This document shows positions 17,864-29,605 of a DNA stretch of 64,000 nucleotides, one piece after another. Position 1 is the stretch's first letter, and every line of letters begins with the position of its first letter. The position numbers and the translations under genes are program-made. The DNA comes from Bremerella cremea (GTDB taxonomy: Bacteria; Planctomycetota; Planctomycetia; Pirellulales; Pirellulaceae), in NCBI RefSeq assembly GCF_003335505.1, contig NZ_QPEX01000034.1, positions 124,001-188,000 of the forward strand, given 5' to 3'. The notes under the pieces were generated by a model. That model ran no database searches and was not told the origin of the DNA. It was given only the letters and a program-made list of their open reading frames with translations.

Positions 17864-17864
<1 letters not shown>
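17325..17864 (+). CDS. hslV: ATP-dependent protease subunit HslV
   Basis: Proteolytic core of the HslUV (ClpQY) protease, 179 aa. The start MRIRSTTILAVRHNGEVAIG implies removal of a short propeptide to expose the catalytic threonine of TTI. Other signatures are GGDGQVTM, CGFAGSTADAFALLERFE, WRTDRSMRRLEALMVV and GIGSGGNYA. The stop codon overlaps the hslU start (TAATG at 17862-17866), so the two subunits are translationally coupled. Confidence 0.97.
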
Positions 17865-19207
<1,343 letters not shown>

Positions 19208-19215
19208 CTAGTTTG

Positions 19216-19350
19216 AAGTTTTCCGTGGCTGCGAGTGTGAAGTTTTCAGTGTTCAGTTTTCAGTGAAGAGTTGCAGATAGAAGTCTGAACACGCTGCTTA
19301 CCACGTCCTGTCCCCTCGCCCCTACGGGGAGAGGGCTAGGGTGAGGGGGA
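19216..19350. repeat. Intergenic direct and inverted repeats (TTTTCAGTGTTCAG and CCCTCGCCCCTACGGGG types)
   Basis: The first half consists of GTTTTCAGTGTTCAG/TTTTCAGTG units, a type also seen at 60054-60148. It is followed at about 19311-19349 by CCCCTCGCCCCTACGGGGAG and AGGGCTAGGGTGAGGG, an often-repeated intergenic palindrome type in bacterial genomes. It lies between the converging hslU and tsaE genes. Confidence 0.6.
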
Positions 19351-19424
19351 GCCACTCGTAAGGGCCAACCAACAGCAACTCCCCACTGAACACTTAGGGG
19401 TTCCCCTCATCTCCTGACAGGCGG

Positions 19425-19913
19425 TTATCGGACGGCGTCTTGGATTTGCTGGGGGATCGTTTCCAGGTCGGTTCCGGCGGACGAGATTTTGAACTGGCGG
19501 GTGGTTTCGCCGAGGACTTCGATATCGATGCGGAGGTGATCACGGGGGAGGCAATTGGCCACGCGGTCGGCCCATTCCAGCAGCGTGATTCCGTCCGAGT
19601 CGAAATATTCTTCGGGACCGAGTTCTAAAAACTCGTCGTCATCTTGGATGCGGTAGACATCGAAATGATAGAGCGTCTTCCCGCCGAAATAGCGCTGCAT
19701 GATGACAAACGTCGGACTGATGACGTCTTCAGCAGGGATACCCAGGGCGGCTGCCATGGCTTTGACCAGCCTCGTCTTGCCGGCCCCGAGTGTGCCATTT
19801 AAAGCCACGACGGTGCCGGGCGGGATGATCTCGGCCAGAACTTTACCGAGCTTGTGGGTCTGTTCTTCGCTGGTGGCTTCCCAGGTAATGGTGCTCATCG
19901 CTTCGTGAAACAT
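19425..19913 (-). CDS. tsaE: tRNA threonylcarbamoyladenosine biosynthesis ATPase TsaE
   Basis: P-loop ATPase partner of TsaB/TsaD in t6A37 tRNA modification, 162 aa. Walker A is LNGTLGAGKTRLVKAMAAAL, followed by VISPTFVIMQRY and the HFDVYRI segment, and LLEWADRV, all typical of TsaE. The start at 19911-19913 lies 5 bases after the thiL stop codon; an in-frame ATG five codons later (MSTITWEAT) is an equally good start. thiL-tsaE adjacency is a transcriptional link and does not imply shared chemistry. Confidence 0.95.
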   Translation of the reverse strand: MFHEAMSTITWEATSEEQTHKLGKVLAEIIPPGTVVALNGTLGAGKTRLVKAMAAALGIPAEDVISPTFVIMQRYFGGKTLYHFDVYRIQDDDEFLELGPEEYFDSDGITLLEWADRVANCLPRDHLRIDIEVLGETTRQFKISSAGTDLETIPQQIQDAVR

Positions 19914-19918
19914 CGCGT

Positions 19919-20836
19919 TTAGTGGTGAGAAAATCCTTCCGGCAACAACGGCTGCCGGGTGCCATCTTCGCCGAGCATCGTTAGCTCGCGCTCATGACGA
20001 ATCGTTCCAATTCTCGTGATTGGCGTGGCGTTCGTCCATTGGGCCACCAGTTGGTCGGCCTCGCGCTGAGGGACGGTAAACAACAACTCGAAGTCTTCCC
20101 CGTCGTTCAGGCCATGCCACCAGGCCGGTTTGCCGGTTTTCTCGCTCATTTTCTGCGCGTCGGCAGATAAGGGAAGCAGGCGAACGTCGATCTCCGCCCC
20201 GACGTCACTTTGCTGGCAAAGCCTGGGCAGGTCGATCGAGATGCCGTCACTGATATCCATGCCTGCGGTTAAGCTGCAAGCTTGTGTGAGTTGCAGGGCT
20301 TCGTGAACGCGGGGTGTGAAATCGAGATGATGCCGCCAGATGCTGCCACCAAGCTGACCGGTCACAAAGATCGCGTCCCCTGGCTGGGCACCACTACGCA
20401 AGAGCGGTTTGCCGGCGAGGCTTTGCCCCAGCACGGTCACGCTGACGGCAACCTTGCCTGGCCAACTGTTGGTGTCGCCGCCAATGATCGGGCAAGCGAA
20501 CTGCGCGCCCAGTTCCGCCGCCCCTTGGTAGATTCCTTGAGCCAGTTGCAGCGAGCCCTCGCCTTGCGGCAGAAGCAGGGTTAGCAAAGCGCCGACTGGC
20601 TGACAGGCCATCGCCGCAATGTCGCTGAGATTGATCGCTAGGGCCTTTCGCCCGATCTGCTGCGGCGTGACGTCGGCCAGGTGAAAGTCGGTCTCGTCTG
20701 AAATCAAATCGGTGCAAACGACCAGCTTCGAATCGGCAGGCCAAGCCAGCACCGCCGCGTCGTCGCCAATGCCAACACCTTCGGCTGAAAGCGTTTGCTT
20801 TTGCGTCGCCAGAAATTGAAGGAACGCCTGTTCCAT
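19919..20836 (-). CDS. thiL: Thiamine-monophosphate kinase
   Basis: Phosphorylates thiamine monophosphate to the pyrophosphate cofactor, 305 aa. The PurM-like fold shows GIGDDAAVLAWP (about 22-33) with the metal/ATP aspartates, TDLISDETDFHL, GRKALAINLSDIAAMA, the CPIIGGDTNSWPGKVAVSVTVLG motif, MDISDGISIDLPRLCQQS, and GLNDGEDFELLFTVP. It heads a two-gene operon with tsaE. Confidence 0.96.
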   Translation of the reverse strand: MEQAFLQFLATQKQTLSAEGVGIGDDAAVLAWPADSKLVVCTDLISDETDFHLADVTPQQIGRKALAINLSDIAAMACQPVGALLTLLLPQGEGSLQLAQGIYQGAAELGAQFACPIIGGDTNSWPGKVAVSVTVLGQSLAGKPLLRSGAQPGDAIFVTGQLGGSIWRHHLDFTPRVHEALQLTQACSLTAGMDISDGISIDLPRLCQQSDVGAEIDVRLLPLSADAQKMSEKTGKPAWWHGLNDGEDFELLFTVPQREADQLVAQWTNATPITRIGTIRHERELTMLGEDGTRQPLLPEGFSHH

Positions 20837-20899
20837 GGGGTTGAACTGTCTCTTGCAGGGGAAAGGCTTGCTACGCTGCCCGTTGTATTATTTTGTTTG

Positions 20900-20966
20900 T
20901 AGGGTGCGTCTCGACGCACCAGAGTTTGCTTACACGCTTACCAATTGTCATCGCGTGGCAATGCAA
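20900..20966. repeat. Second dispersed repeat type, copy 2
   Basis: TAGGGTGCGTCTCGACGCAC followed by a shared CAGAGTTTGCTTACACGCTT segment and CATCGCGTGGCAATGCA. It matches 8281-8346 with only a few changes. Confidence 0.7.
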
Positions 20967-20991
20967 CCGCCTGATGAACCGACCGATTGTG

Positions 20992-21064
20992 GGACTATGC
21001 CGTCGTCTTTGGCAGTATGGTCTTTTCTGCTTCCCATGCTCACGAAGACGAGAGCATGGCACCC
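20992..21064. repeat. Dispersed palindromic repeat (REP-like), copy 4
   Basis: CTATGCCGTCGTCTTTGGCA to GAGAGCATGGCACCC; a more divergent left arm than in the other copies. Confidence 0.7.
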
Positions 21065-21149
21065 ATCAAGTAGGACGCACCCTACGAAGCTTGGGAGCAA
21101 AGCGTGATTGCAATGATAACATTATTTCGCCCACCTTCGAAAAACGAAA

Positions 21150-21174
21150 AGCCGCCCCTAGGAGTAGGGCGGCT
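21150..21174 (-). terminator. Terminator of the HtrA-like protease gene
   Basis: AGCCGCCC (21150-21157) pairs with GGGCGGCT (21167-21174). On the minus strand it is followed by a TTTTCGTTTTT tract. It lies 35 nt past the protease stop codon. Confidence 0.8.
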
Positions 21175-21208
21175 CTCGCGTGAAACTGCTGCGAACAGCA
21201 AACAAGGT

Positions 21209-22579
<1,371 letters not shown>

Positions 22580-22896
22580 AGATCTCTCGTCTTTCGGCAA
22601 CCCGGAGCGTCGTCGATACTTGATTTCGATAGCACCGCGGCTCCAATCAACGTTTGCGATTGGCAGAGAGATGGATTAGCGGGCCGAAAGGTGTCATCGG
22701 AAGTCTTGGCATGGTCCCTTCATCCCTCCCGAGTTGGGCCGCATAGTCTACCTAGCTTCTCATTTGGTAGGTCATTTCTGCGCTAACTATGCGGATCGGG
22801 GTAACTTGACCATGACAGCACACGGGCGAACGAATCAGCAGATGCTTGTCGGTTGGCTGAGAGAATGGTAGCCAGAAGATGGGCAGATGCCTGAGA

Positions 22897-23604
22897 CTAG
22901 GGGCCGTACTCGAGCGATATCTGATAGTCAGCCGAGGGGGCGATCTCTTCCGTAGCATTGAGCGGCCGCGCCGTATCTTCGGAAAGCGGGCGAGCGATAC
23001 GAAGGCTTTGGGGAAGCGGGGCCGGCATGCCAGCTTCCCGATCAGATGGGCCTGGTTCGATATCGGCTGGGGGTGGCACCGGGATGGGGTTACCAGAGTG
23101 GCTGGGAAGTTGTCCCGGCATCTCTTGCTGGTAAATCACCGGTTGAGCAAACACCGGACGGGAAGGAACCGGAAAGAACTTCGGTCGTGGCGGAATCTGG
23201 GGTGGCATGGCGGGCTCGTGGCGAGGCCAATGGAACAAGCCATGCAGCCGGCCACGCAGATTGGGGAGCAACGTTTTTTTGGGTTCACAATCTTCCGTCT
23301 CGACGATGGCCGCTACCATCGCAGGCGATTCGCAAGGTTCTTCTAGCTGCGGTGCTGGCAGTTCCTCAGCAATGGCGACTTCAGGAACCTCTGGGATAAC
23401 AACCGGTTCCGGTGTTTTCGCGGGCGTAGGCTCTAGATCGGGGAATGGCTCAGGGCTGATGGTCTCAGCCACTTGCGGCACAGCCGCAGGGTGTGGATGG
23501 GCATGAGGCGGGCAGTTGGCGTCGTCGTAACGCATCGAAACGCAACCGCTTGGAAGCAGCAGCGCTAGGATGAAAACACGGACGAATTTGCTGTCCAACC
23601 GCAT
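22897..23604 (-). CDS. Proline-rich probable lipoprotein, unknown function
   Basis: 235 aa from ATG 23602-23604 (MRLDSKFVRV). The N-terminus is basic then hydrophobic and reaches Cys21 in LALLLPSGC; the lipobox is imperfect (Pro at -3), so lipidation is plausible but unproven. The remainder is low-complexity, with about one residue in five proline (EVPEV, PPPADIEPGP), consistent with an extended envelope linker. No domain is recognised. The longer frame starting at 23670 adds 22 poorly coding residues. Confidence 0.6.
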   Translation of the reverse strand: MRLDSKFVRVFILALLLPSGCVSMRYDDANCPPHAHPHPAAVPQVAETISPEPFPDLEPTPAKTPEPVVIPEVPEVAIAEELPAPQLEEPCESPAMVAAIVETEDCEPKKTLLPNLRGRLHGLFHWPRHEPAMPPQIPPRPKFFPVPSRPVFAQPVIYQQEMPGQLPSHSGNPIPVPPPADIEPGPSDREAGMPAPLPQSLRIARPLSEDTARPLNATEEIAPSADYQISLEYGP

Positions 23605-23751
23605 CGCGGAGGCCACTCCCTGGCATACGTCGATTTTGAAGGTCACTTCTAAACACGAAGAAGCACACATTCATCTATCGGTGATTGCCAGCGGAATCTT
23701 TTGCGTAACCGGCAAAGTCTGCCAGTTCGCCGAGTGATAGCATGCGGCGAC

Positions 23752-24525
23752 TTAAAGCCGACGGAGGTGAAAGCCGCCGTCGACGTTGAAGCGTTCGCCG
23801 GTGCTGAAAGGAAAGTACTCTGCACAGATCGCGGACACTGCCTGGGCGACGTCTTCGGGTTGGCCCCAGCGACGAATCGGGGTTAGCCCGGCGGCGATCT
23901 GTTGATCGTATTTTTCTTTCACCGGCCCGGTCATGTCGGTGGCAATGACGCCAGGGCAGACTTCAAAGACTTGGATCTTTTCGTTGCCAAGGCGGTCGGC
24001 GAAAAGTTGCGTCATCATCGCCAGGCCAGCCTTGGCGACGCAGTAGTCAGCCCGATTGGGGGAGCTAGCGTAAGCCGACAACGACGACAGGTTGATGATT
24101 TTGCCAGCAGGAATGTGCCCTTCACCGATTTGAGCTAGCATCGCGTTCGCGGCGGCTTGCGACAGAAAGAATGGGCCTTTCAAGTTGGTATCGAGAACCA
24201 GGTCCCAGTTTTCTGGCGTGGCTTCTAACAGATCGAGCCGGCCAGGCGACGTGATGCCAGCATTGTTGACCAACACGTCGAGCCGTTTCCATTTCTGCAG
24301 CGTGGCATCCATCAGCGCGGCGCGGCCTTCCGGGGAACCGACGTTTGCTTGCACCGCAATCGCTTCCCCCCCTGCCCCTTCGATCTGGGCGACCACCTCG
24401 TTCGCTGCTGCTGGGCTCGAATGGTAGTTGACCGTCACGCAGAACCCGTCAGCGGCGAGCTTCTCGGCAATCGCGCGGCCAATCCCTCGGGAACTACCAG
24501 TCACAATGGCAACACGTTTCGACAT
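23752..24525 (-). CDS. Short-chain dehydrogenase/reductase, FabG-like 3-ketoacyl reductase group
   Basis: NAD(P)-dependent oxidoreductase, 257 aa from ATG 24523-24525. SDR signatures: VAIVTGSSRGIGRAIAEKL (TGxxxGIG cofactor motif), LVNNAGIT (NNAG), catalytic Ser in IINLSSLSAYA and YxxxK in ADYCVAKAGLAMM, and PGVIATDMTGPV. The C-terminus GERFNVDGGFHLRRL matches FabG-like enzymes, commonly annotated as 3-oxoacyl-ACP reductases acting on diverse substrates. It is not in a fatty-acid cluster, so a role in lipid synthesis is not implied. Confidence 0.92.
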   Translation of the reverse strand: MSKRVAIVTGSSRGIGRAIAEKLAADGFCVTVNYHSSPAAANEVVAQIEGAGGEAIAVQANVGSPEGRAALMDATLQKWKRLDVLVNNAGITSPGRLDLLEATPENWDLVLDTNLKGPFFLSQAAANAMLAQIGEGHIPAGKIINLSSLSAYASSPNRADYCVAKAGLAMMTQLFADRLGNEKIQVFEVCPGVIATDMTGPVKEKYDQQIAAGLTPIRRWGQPEDVAQAVSAICAEYFPFSTGERFNVDGGFHLRRL

Positions 24526-25221
24526 AAAAGCGTCTCTCGCTCGGTTCGGCAAATCAGTGGCGATGCGTCCTCAACGCACCCAATCGCTGCGTAATCGCTT
24601 TGTCCCAACGAAGCCTCTAGTTGCCTCAGCAGTGGCGGCCAAAGCAAATGCCAAACCCAAAATGGGGGCCATGCTCTCGTCTTCGTGAGCATGCGAAGCA
24701 GAGAAAACATGCCGACGAAGACGACGGCATGGCACCCAATTTCGCCCCGCTTCGTAGGTCAGGCTGTTTTGACACCAACCAGGGAAGGGTTGCCCATGTT
24801 CTTGGACTGATTCCGTCAGGCACAGCTTGACTTACCAGGAAGGACCTGGAAAGGGTTGCTCGTGTGCGATTGGTTGTCCCCTGCTCTTCGTCTGCTTCTT
24901 CGCAGCCCCGAAGGGGCGACCGTTAATAGCCAGGGGGCGGAAGCCCCTGGAAAAGCGTGGAAAAACAAATCAGAGCCCTGGAAGGGCGACCGAAGGCATC
25001 GGTTCAAAGCGACGACCGCCCTTTCAGGGCTTGTTCTTTGTTTGGCCCTATTCCAGGGGCTTGCACCCCTGGCTATTAACGGTCGCCCCGTTGGGGCTTT
25101 CTAGCGCCAAGCAACATTTACGAAGGCATCGGCAACCAATCTGGGAAAGCGATTACCGGCTTCAAGCTAGGCGGAGGGGGAAATGCTGTCAACATGGCGC
25201 GAGAGCGGTAAGAGGCAGGCA
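24526..25221. other. Intergenic region occupied by repeat copy B
   Basis: No gene. It is filled by copy B of the large structured repeat (24668-25198). Predicted ORFs crossing it encode low-complexity products such as SPEGATVNSQG and are spurious. Confidence 0.7.
24668..25198. repeat. Large structured repeat element, copy B
   Basis: About 531 bases and roughly 98% identical to copy A (16021-16549). It has the same leading REP-like palindrome and nested palindromic core. The copies are in the same orientation, so they are direct repeats about 8.6 kb apart. Recombination between them could delete the hslVU-thiL-htrA segment. Confidence 0.85.
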
Positions 25222-25264
25222 GAAAAAAACGGGGCGAGCGATTCCTAGCGGAAGCGCTCGCCCC
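25222..25264 (-). terminator. Strong minus-strand intrinsic terminator
   Basis: Stem GGGGCGAGCG (25231-25240) with CGCTCGCCCC (25255-25264). On the minus strand it is followed by a run of Ts (25223-25229). A second perfect stem, CCTCTGGAG (25279-25287) with CTCCAGAGG (25301-25309), lies upstream of it. No intact minus-strand gene precedes it: the nearest is the pstS remnant at 25695. Confidence 0.75.
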
Positions 25265-25694
25265 GTCGGTGGAGGTGACCTCTGGAGCAAATGACCCAAG
25301 CTCCAGAGGCCTAACCGGAAGCCCTCTGTGAAGCACTTGTCAAGATGGCCGACCCAGTAGCCATATTGTCTTGACAAGCATGAGCTTCAACCCAGGAGGG
25401 GGGGGCAGGCAGTTCCCGCAAACTACCTTACTACAAAGGACTTCCGATGTCCGTTTCCTGTGCTGTGCCGCATGTGGTTTTCACCAACGACGGGGAAGTA
25501 AATACGAAAATGACGGACCTGTGTCACGACCGATTTAGAAAAAATTTTTGGAAGCTAACCCATGGCAAATCGGTCGATCCGGGCCCGGTTTGCGAAAGCC
25601 AGGTGGGAAGCTGTTGAGAGAATTGCTCGAACCGCAAGCCTGGGGCGAAAATACAGTTGCTTGGCCACGCCTGTTGCACGGGAAGACTAGCGGC
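25265..25694. other. Intergenic region with a perfect inverted repeat and a dubious short ORF
   Basis: CTTGTCAAGA (25336-25345) pairs perfectly with TCTTGACAAG (25369-25378) across a 23-base spacer, an operator-like or hairpin element. A 56-codon ORF at 25447-25617 (+) has AAAGGA before its ATG but no recognisable product; I do not treat it as a gene. Confidence 0.4.
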
Positions 25695-25985
25695 CTACTG
25701 CCCTGTGTGGGAAGGCAACGGAAAGAATCCGGCGGAGAGCGTTGCCGCTTGACCTTGGCGACTGAGAACAAATCGTACAAACTCAGCTTTCAAGTTCGGG
25801 TCAATCTCTTGAATGCTTTGGGAAACCCACAGGTAGATCGGGCGGACCATGACAGGGTATTTAAGGGGTTCCTGCTGAGGTTCTTCTTTTTCGCCAATAG
25901 GCTTTGAGTCCTCGTGCGGGCGCCCTTCAAGTGGGACGCTACGAACCTTGCTGGTCAGTAAGCTGTGGGACACATAGCCGATACC
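25695..25985 (-). pseudogene. pstS: C-terminal remnant of a phosphate-binding protein (pstS)
   Basis: A decayed fragment. The minus frame reads GIGYVSHSLLTSKVRSVPLE, then YPVMVRPIYLWV, and ends FVRFVLSRQGQAAT...AGFFPLP. Those are the C-terminal landmarks of PstS/PtsS-type phosphate-binding proteins (the 'GIGY' strand, 'RPLY' and 'EFv.FvLs..GQ' helix). Above about 25985 the frame no longer matches the family, and a coherent partner stretch appears only in another frame with a stop codon in it, so the N-terminal two-thirds is missing or frameshifted. No pstCAB genes are nearby. Confidence 0.65.
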
Positions 25986-26237
25986 GAATTGGTCGGTGCT
26001 TGCTTTTTGCTTTCTCCCCGTATGCTGGGGCGAACTCTCACGAAGATGCGCCGGTGTTCGGCATCCTGCCTGGGTTGTTGATAAGATAGTGTCTGGCCAG
26101 AAAAGTTTTGCCGCTTGGATTATTAGTCAGGGGGCAAAATCGCTGGGTAAGCTTAAAAAGGCACTTACACTATATGCAGGGTAGTGTTAACATACTTACG
26201 CGGATGAGTTTCGTGACCTATTCGAAAGAAATGTCAG

Positions 26238-27257
26238 ATGAAGAAATACGCGTTTTGGAATAACAAGGGCGGTACTGGCAAGACTAGCTTGGCATTTCAA
26301 GCTGCTGCTATATATGCAGAACAGCACTCAGAAGAAGAAGTGCTAGTTCTCGATCTATGTCCACAGGCAAATCTTTCTGAATTGTTTCTTGGTGGGCTAA
26401 TGGGCGGGGGAAGTGAGCATTTAACTCAACTCCAATCAGAATCTCCGCGAAGGACGGTTGGAGGATATTTTGAAGCAAGATTGCCCGCTCCTTATACTGT
26501 TCCAAATATTAATCCTAAAGAATTTCTATCACGGCCATCTGAATACAATAATTCAATAACGGATAACATTCAATTGCTTGCCGGCGATCCATTGCTTGAA
26601 TTGCAGTCGAACGCAATAGCAACTTTGGCAAACGCTCAAATTCCGGGACAAAAGCCGTGGTTAGCTGTCGCTGACTGGATTCGTGATTTTGTTCATCTGG
26701 TTGAAGATGACTTTGATACCGTGTTTATAGATACGAATCCTAGTTTTTCAATGTATACGCAGATTGCGCTTTCTGCTGCTGAAATGTTAGTCTTACCTGT
26801 AATGGCAGATGATTCATCGCGACGTGCAATACAAAATGCTTTTGCCTTAATTCACGGGATTAAACTTCCATCAATGATCTATTCTGATTATTCATTTACG
26901 AAGAAATTAACGGACGCAGGAAGGGAATTGCCGAAGGTTCACTTACTGCCAAAGAATCGCCTCACGCAGTACATGGGGCCAGCTTCAGCATATGGCTCAG
27001 TTATGGGCGAAATTGAAGGGTTTGTGGAAGAAATTCTATTGTCTAATTCTGAAGTCTTTACGTTTTCGACCAAATCTGAGGGATTCGTCGATGTTCGAGA
27101 CTTTCAAACAACAGGGGTTGTTGCGTTTGCAGAAGGTAAGCCATTTTCAAAACTTAGGACAGGCACGCACAATATAGGTGGAAGACTGACTCAGGTGTCG
27201 GCACAATATTTAGAGCATTGCCGGGATGCTATAAACAATGTCGTTAGAAGGCTTTGA
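26238..27257 (+). CDS. Orphan ParA-family ATPase
   Basis: ATPase of the ParA/MinD (deviant Walker A) superfamily, 339 aa. The start is MKKYAFWNNKGGTGKTSLAFQ with the signature KGGTGKT lysines; a second site is VLVLDLCPQANLSELF (Walker A' with the DxCPQ/DxDPQ position), and DTVFIDTNPSFSMYTQ is Walker B. The C-terminal half (TKKLTDAGRELPKVHLLPKNRL onward) is less conserved. Coding and flanking sequence are visibly AT-richer than the neighbours and use different codons, suggesting horizontal acquisition, as from a plasmid or phage. There is no parB gene next to it and no obvious parS array. Confidence 0.85.
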   Translation: MKKYAFWNNKGGTGKTSLAFQAAAIYAEQHSEEEVLVLDLCPQANLSELFLGGLMGGGSEHLTQLQSESPRRTVGGYFEARLPAPYTVPNINPKEFLSRPSEYNNSITDNIQLLAGDPLLELQSNAIATLANAQIPGQKPWLAVADWIRDFVHLVEDDFDTVFIDTNPSFSMYTQIALSAAEMLVLPVMADDSSRRAIQNAFALIHGIKLPSMIYSDYSFTKKLTDAGRELPKVHLLPKNRLTQYMGPASAYGSVMGEIEGFVEEILLSNSEVFTFSTKSEGFVDVRDFQTTGVVAFAEGKPFSKLRTGTHNIGGRLTQVSAQYLEHCRDAINNVVRRL

Positions 27258-27629
27258 TATAATCTGAGTGGACTTGTTTCAAATAGTATTTTCTGGTCTG
27301 TGGGTAAGCAATTTATAGCAACCCATTATTATTTAACGGCCAGTAGTGTACAGGCGTATGAGTTGCTGAACTCCTTTGATTTTGACAATTGAAACTAATT
27401 GACGTCTTGATGATTTGTGAAGTTCAAATCCTCCCTTGCAAGCTGAATGAGATATTGAGATAGCAGTGCGTATGACTTGATTAATTCAAAAAAAGGAAAA
27501 TAAGCGTCTATTAATCCTTTTTGATTTGCGCGTATAGCTCTTATCTCAATTAGTTCGGTCGGTATGCGCTGCGCCGTTCACTGTTGTGTGGCGATCGTAT
27601 GGACTTGACGTTCGTAGCCCTCCCCCCCA
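27258..27629. other. AT-rich intergenic region downstream of the ParA gene
   Basis: 372 bases, AT-rich like the ParA gene. A weak hairpin TCAAAAAAAGGA / TCCTTTTTGA (about 27487-27532) could act as terminator. Nothing else is recognised. Base composition returns to the local norm at the fliG end. Confidence 0.5.
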
Positions 27630-28658
27630 TTACTGGATCATCATCTCTTCTTCGTCGGCAGCGGATAGCTGGATTTCGCCGGCGTCTTCTAGGCGGCGGA
27701 CGATGTCGACGATTTGTTGTTGGACTGCTTCCACTTCCGACAGCTTGACCGAGCCGAGGAAGTCCATTTCTTCCAGTAGCATTTCGCCAGCCCGTTTCGA
27801 CATGTTGCCGACGATCTTGTCGCGGAGGTCTTGGCTGGCACCCTTGAGTGCCATTGCCCATTGCGAGGTCTCGACGTTTTTGAGCACCGCTTGAACGTCT
27901 TTGTCGGCCAGCTTTTGGATGTCGTCGAAAACGAACATCAAGCGGCGGATTTCTTCGACCAGGTCGGGGTCTTCCTGGGCCAGGTTTTCGAGCAGCGCCT
28001 TGCCGGTGGTGCGGTCGGTCACGTTTAAGATTTCTGCCACGCTGGGGACGCCCCCAGCATTTTCAAACGACTGGCTCATCACGCTGGCCATTCGCGATTC
28101 GAGGCCACGTTCGACTTCGCGGATCACTTCCGGGTTGGTTTGTCCCATGTTGGCGATGCGGCGGATGACGGACAGTTGCCGCTCGGCAGGCAGCCCGGCG
28201 ATTAGCTCGGCCCCGTACGAGGCAGGCAAGTGAGACAGAATCAAAGCGATGGTTTGTGGGTGTTCGTCCACGATAAACGTCAGCAGGTTCTGGCTGTCGA
28301 CCTTCCGCAGAAAGCCGAAGGGAACCGATTCGACCGACTGGCGAACGTTGTCGAGCGTTTCTCCGGCGTTTTTGCCGAGGGCCTTGGTCACGAGCGACTT
28401 GGCCAAGCTGATGCCGCCACCACCGCCACCAAGCTGGTTGGGGTTCTGTTCGGCGAACGCGAGAATGGCCGCTTCTTGTTCTGGACCACTGAGATTGTCG
28501 AGCTGGGCAATCTCGATACAAACCGCTTCCACCTGCTTCGGAGTCAGCTTGCCCATCAATTGGGCCGCTTCATCCTCGGGCAGCGACATCAAGATGATTG
28601 CCGCCCGGCGCAAAGTGGGATTCGAGAAATGTTGGCTTGGATCGCGTTTATTGGCCAT
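27630..28658 (-). CDS. fliG: Flagellar motor switch protein FliG
   Basis: Rotor component that couples torque to the stator, 342 aa, normal length. It shows the three-domain FliG layout: N-terminal RRAAIILMSLPEDEAAQLMGKL, the middle-domain EHPQTIALILSHLP motif, and the C-terminal torque domain with FVFDDIQKLADKDVQAVL and LLEEMDFLGSVKLSEVE. These contain the charged residues that face MotA. It stands in a minus-strand pair with a CheX gene, away from the usual fliF-fliG-fliH order. Confidence 0.96.
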   Translation of the reverse strand: MANKRDPSQHFSNPTLRRAAIILMSLPEDEAAQLMGKLTPKQVEAVCIEIAQLDNLSGPEQEAAILAFAEQNPNQLGGGGGGISLAKSLVTKALGKNAGETLDNVRQSVESVPFGFLRKVDSQNLLTFIVDEHPQTIALILSHLPASYGAELIAGLPAERQLSVIRRIANMGQTNPEVIREVERGLESRMASVMSQSFENAGGVPSVAEILNVTDRTTGKALLENLAQEDPDLVEEIRRLMFVFDDIQKLADKDVQAVLKNVETSQWAMALKGASQDLRDKIVGNMSKRAGEMLLEEMDFLGSVKLSEVEAVQQQIVDIVRRLEDAGEIQLSAADEEEMMIQ

Positions 28659-28824
28659 GATTGAGCTAGGCGACGACGTCGTGAAAAATTCGACCGTGTA
28701 TCGTTATTGATCGACCAGATCGACTTTAACGATTAGCGAAAATCGAACAACGTTACCGCTGCTAGCTGGTTGGCTGCCTGGTGAAGTTTTCAGATAGCCA
28801 CCAAAGCAGAGATTCAACGTTCTG

Positions 28825-29313
28825 CTATGCCAGCACTGGCAGCGGCGTAAAGCCAACTTTCAAGGCCATTGGCCCCCAGGGACAGGTGAACGTAACCGCA
28901 ATGGGTTTCACTTCCGAGGGGAAACGAATGTCTGGAGGATGACCCACGACAACGTTAGGAAGGCTGATCGACAGATGATATTCTTCCAGCTCGGCTTTGG
29001 CCGAACCGGCAACCATGTTGGCGATTTCACCCACGGCATCGATCACGTCGTCGGTCAAGCCGTCGAACTCGGTGGGTTCCATCATGAGCATGGCTGCGGC
29101 AGCCTGGATGGCGACTTCATGGGATAGTAAGACCACGACCGAGCCTTGAGCACGACCGGAAAGCCCGATCACGCCGCTGACTTCGTAACGTTCATTAACC
29201 TGATCGGCCATGCACAGTTTGTCACGCTTAATCGGACATCCCAACATGGTATCAAAGGTGTTGGTCGTGGAACGGATGAACGGGTTGATGTATTCGACCT
29301 GCATGTTGAACAC
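28825..29313 (-). CDS. cheX: CheX-like chemotaxis phosphatase
   Basis: CheX/CheC-family phosphatase, 162 aa. MQVEYINPFIRSTTNTFDTML is the typical start, and the conserved helix DVIDAVGEIANMVAGSAKAEL contains the family E-x-x-N motif that acts on phospho-CheY. SGVIGLSGRAQGSVVVLLS is the matching strand pair. It lies 166 bases upstream of fliG on the same strand and probably acts in motility signalling. The initiator may be the second Met (MQVEY) three codons in. Confidence 0.85.
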   Translation of the reverse strand: MFNMQVEYINPFIRSTTNTFDTMLGCPIKRDKLCMADQVNERYEVSGVIGLSGRAQGSVVVLLSHEVAIQAAAAMLMMEPTEFDGLTDDVIDAVGEIANMVAGSAKAELEEYHLSISLPNVVVGHPPDIRFPSEVKPIAVTFTCPWGPMALKVGFTPLPVLA

Positions 29314-29605
29314 CGGATAAGGGGTTTACCACGTGGATGCTACGCACGACTTCGGGATTGGCTTCTTCGGCCCTAGCCGAAATGCTTACCGTGACTTGAG
29401 AAGTCACCTAAAAATAGGACGTGGCAAGTGCAGGGCAAACGAAATTTATCACTGCTTTGTTAGTTAAGCAGTATTGAAAGATAAATAGAGGAACGCTGTG
29501 GTAATTGCGGAGATTACGCAATGCGGCCTGCCTGGCAGCTGTAGGGATGAACGGGGTTAATCAGGCAGATTTCGGGCGAAAACCGTTTGGCCGGAGAAAG
29601 CGAAG
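29314..29605. other. Intergenic stretch without recognised features
   Basis: 292 bases between the cheX start and the PTPS stop codon; presumably the cheX promoter. I see no repeat, hairpin or ORF. Confidence 0.4.

Larger units (their letters stand above)
20837..21149. other. Intergenic region with two repeat types
   Basis: No gene. It contains a second-type repeat (20900-20966) followed by REP-like copy 4 (20992-21064), in the opposite order to the pair at 8171-8346. The htrA terminator lies just beyond. Confidence 0.6.

Noticed and set aside
27410..27440. tRNA-like GTTCAAATCC string
   Set aside because: The flanking arms do not pair as a T-stem and no anticodon arm or acceptor stem is nearby.
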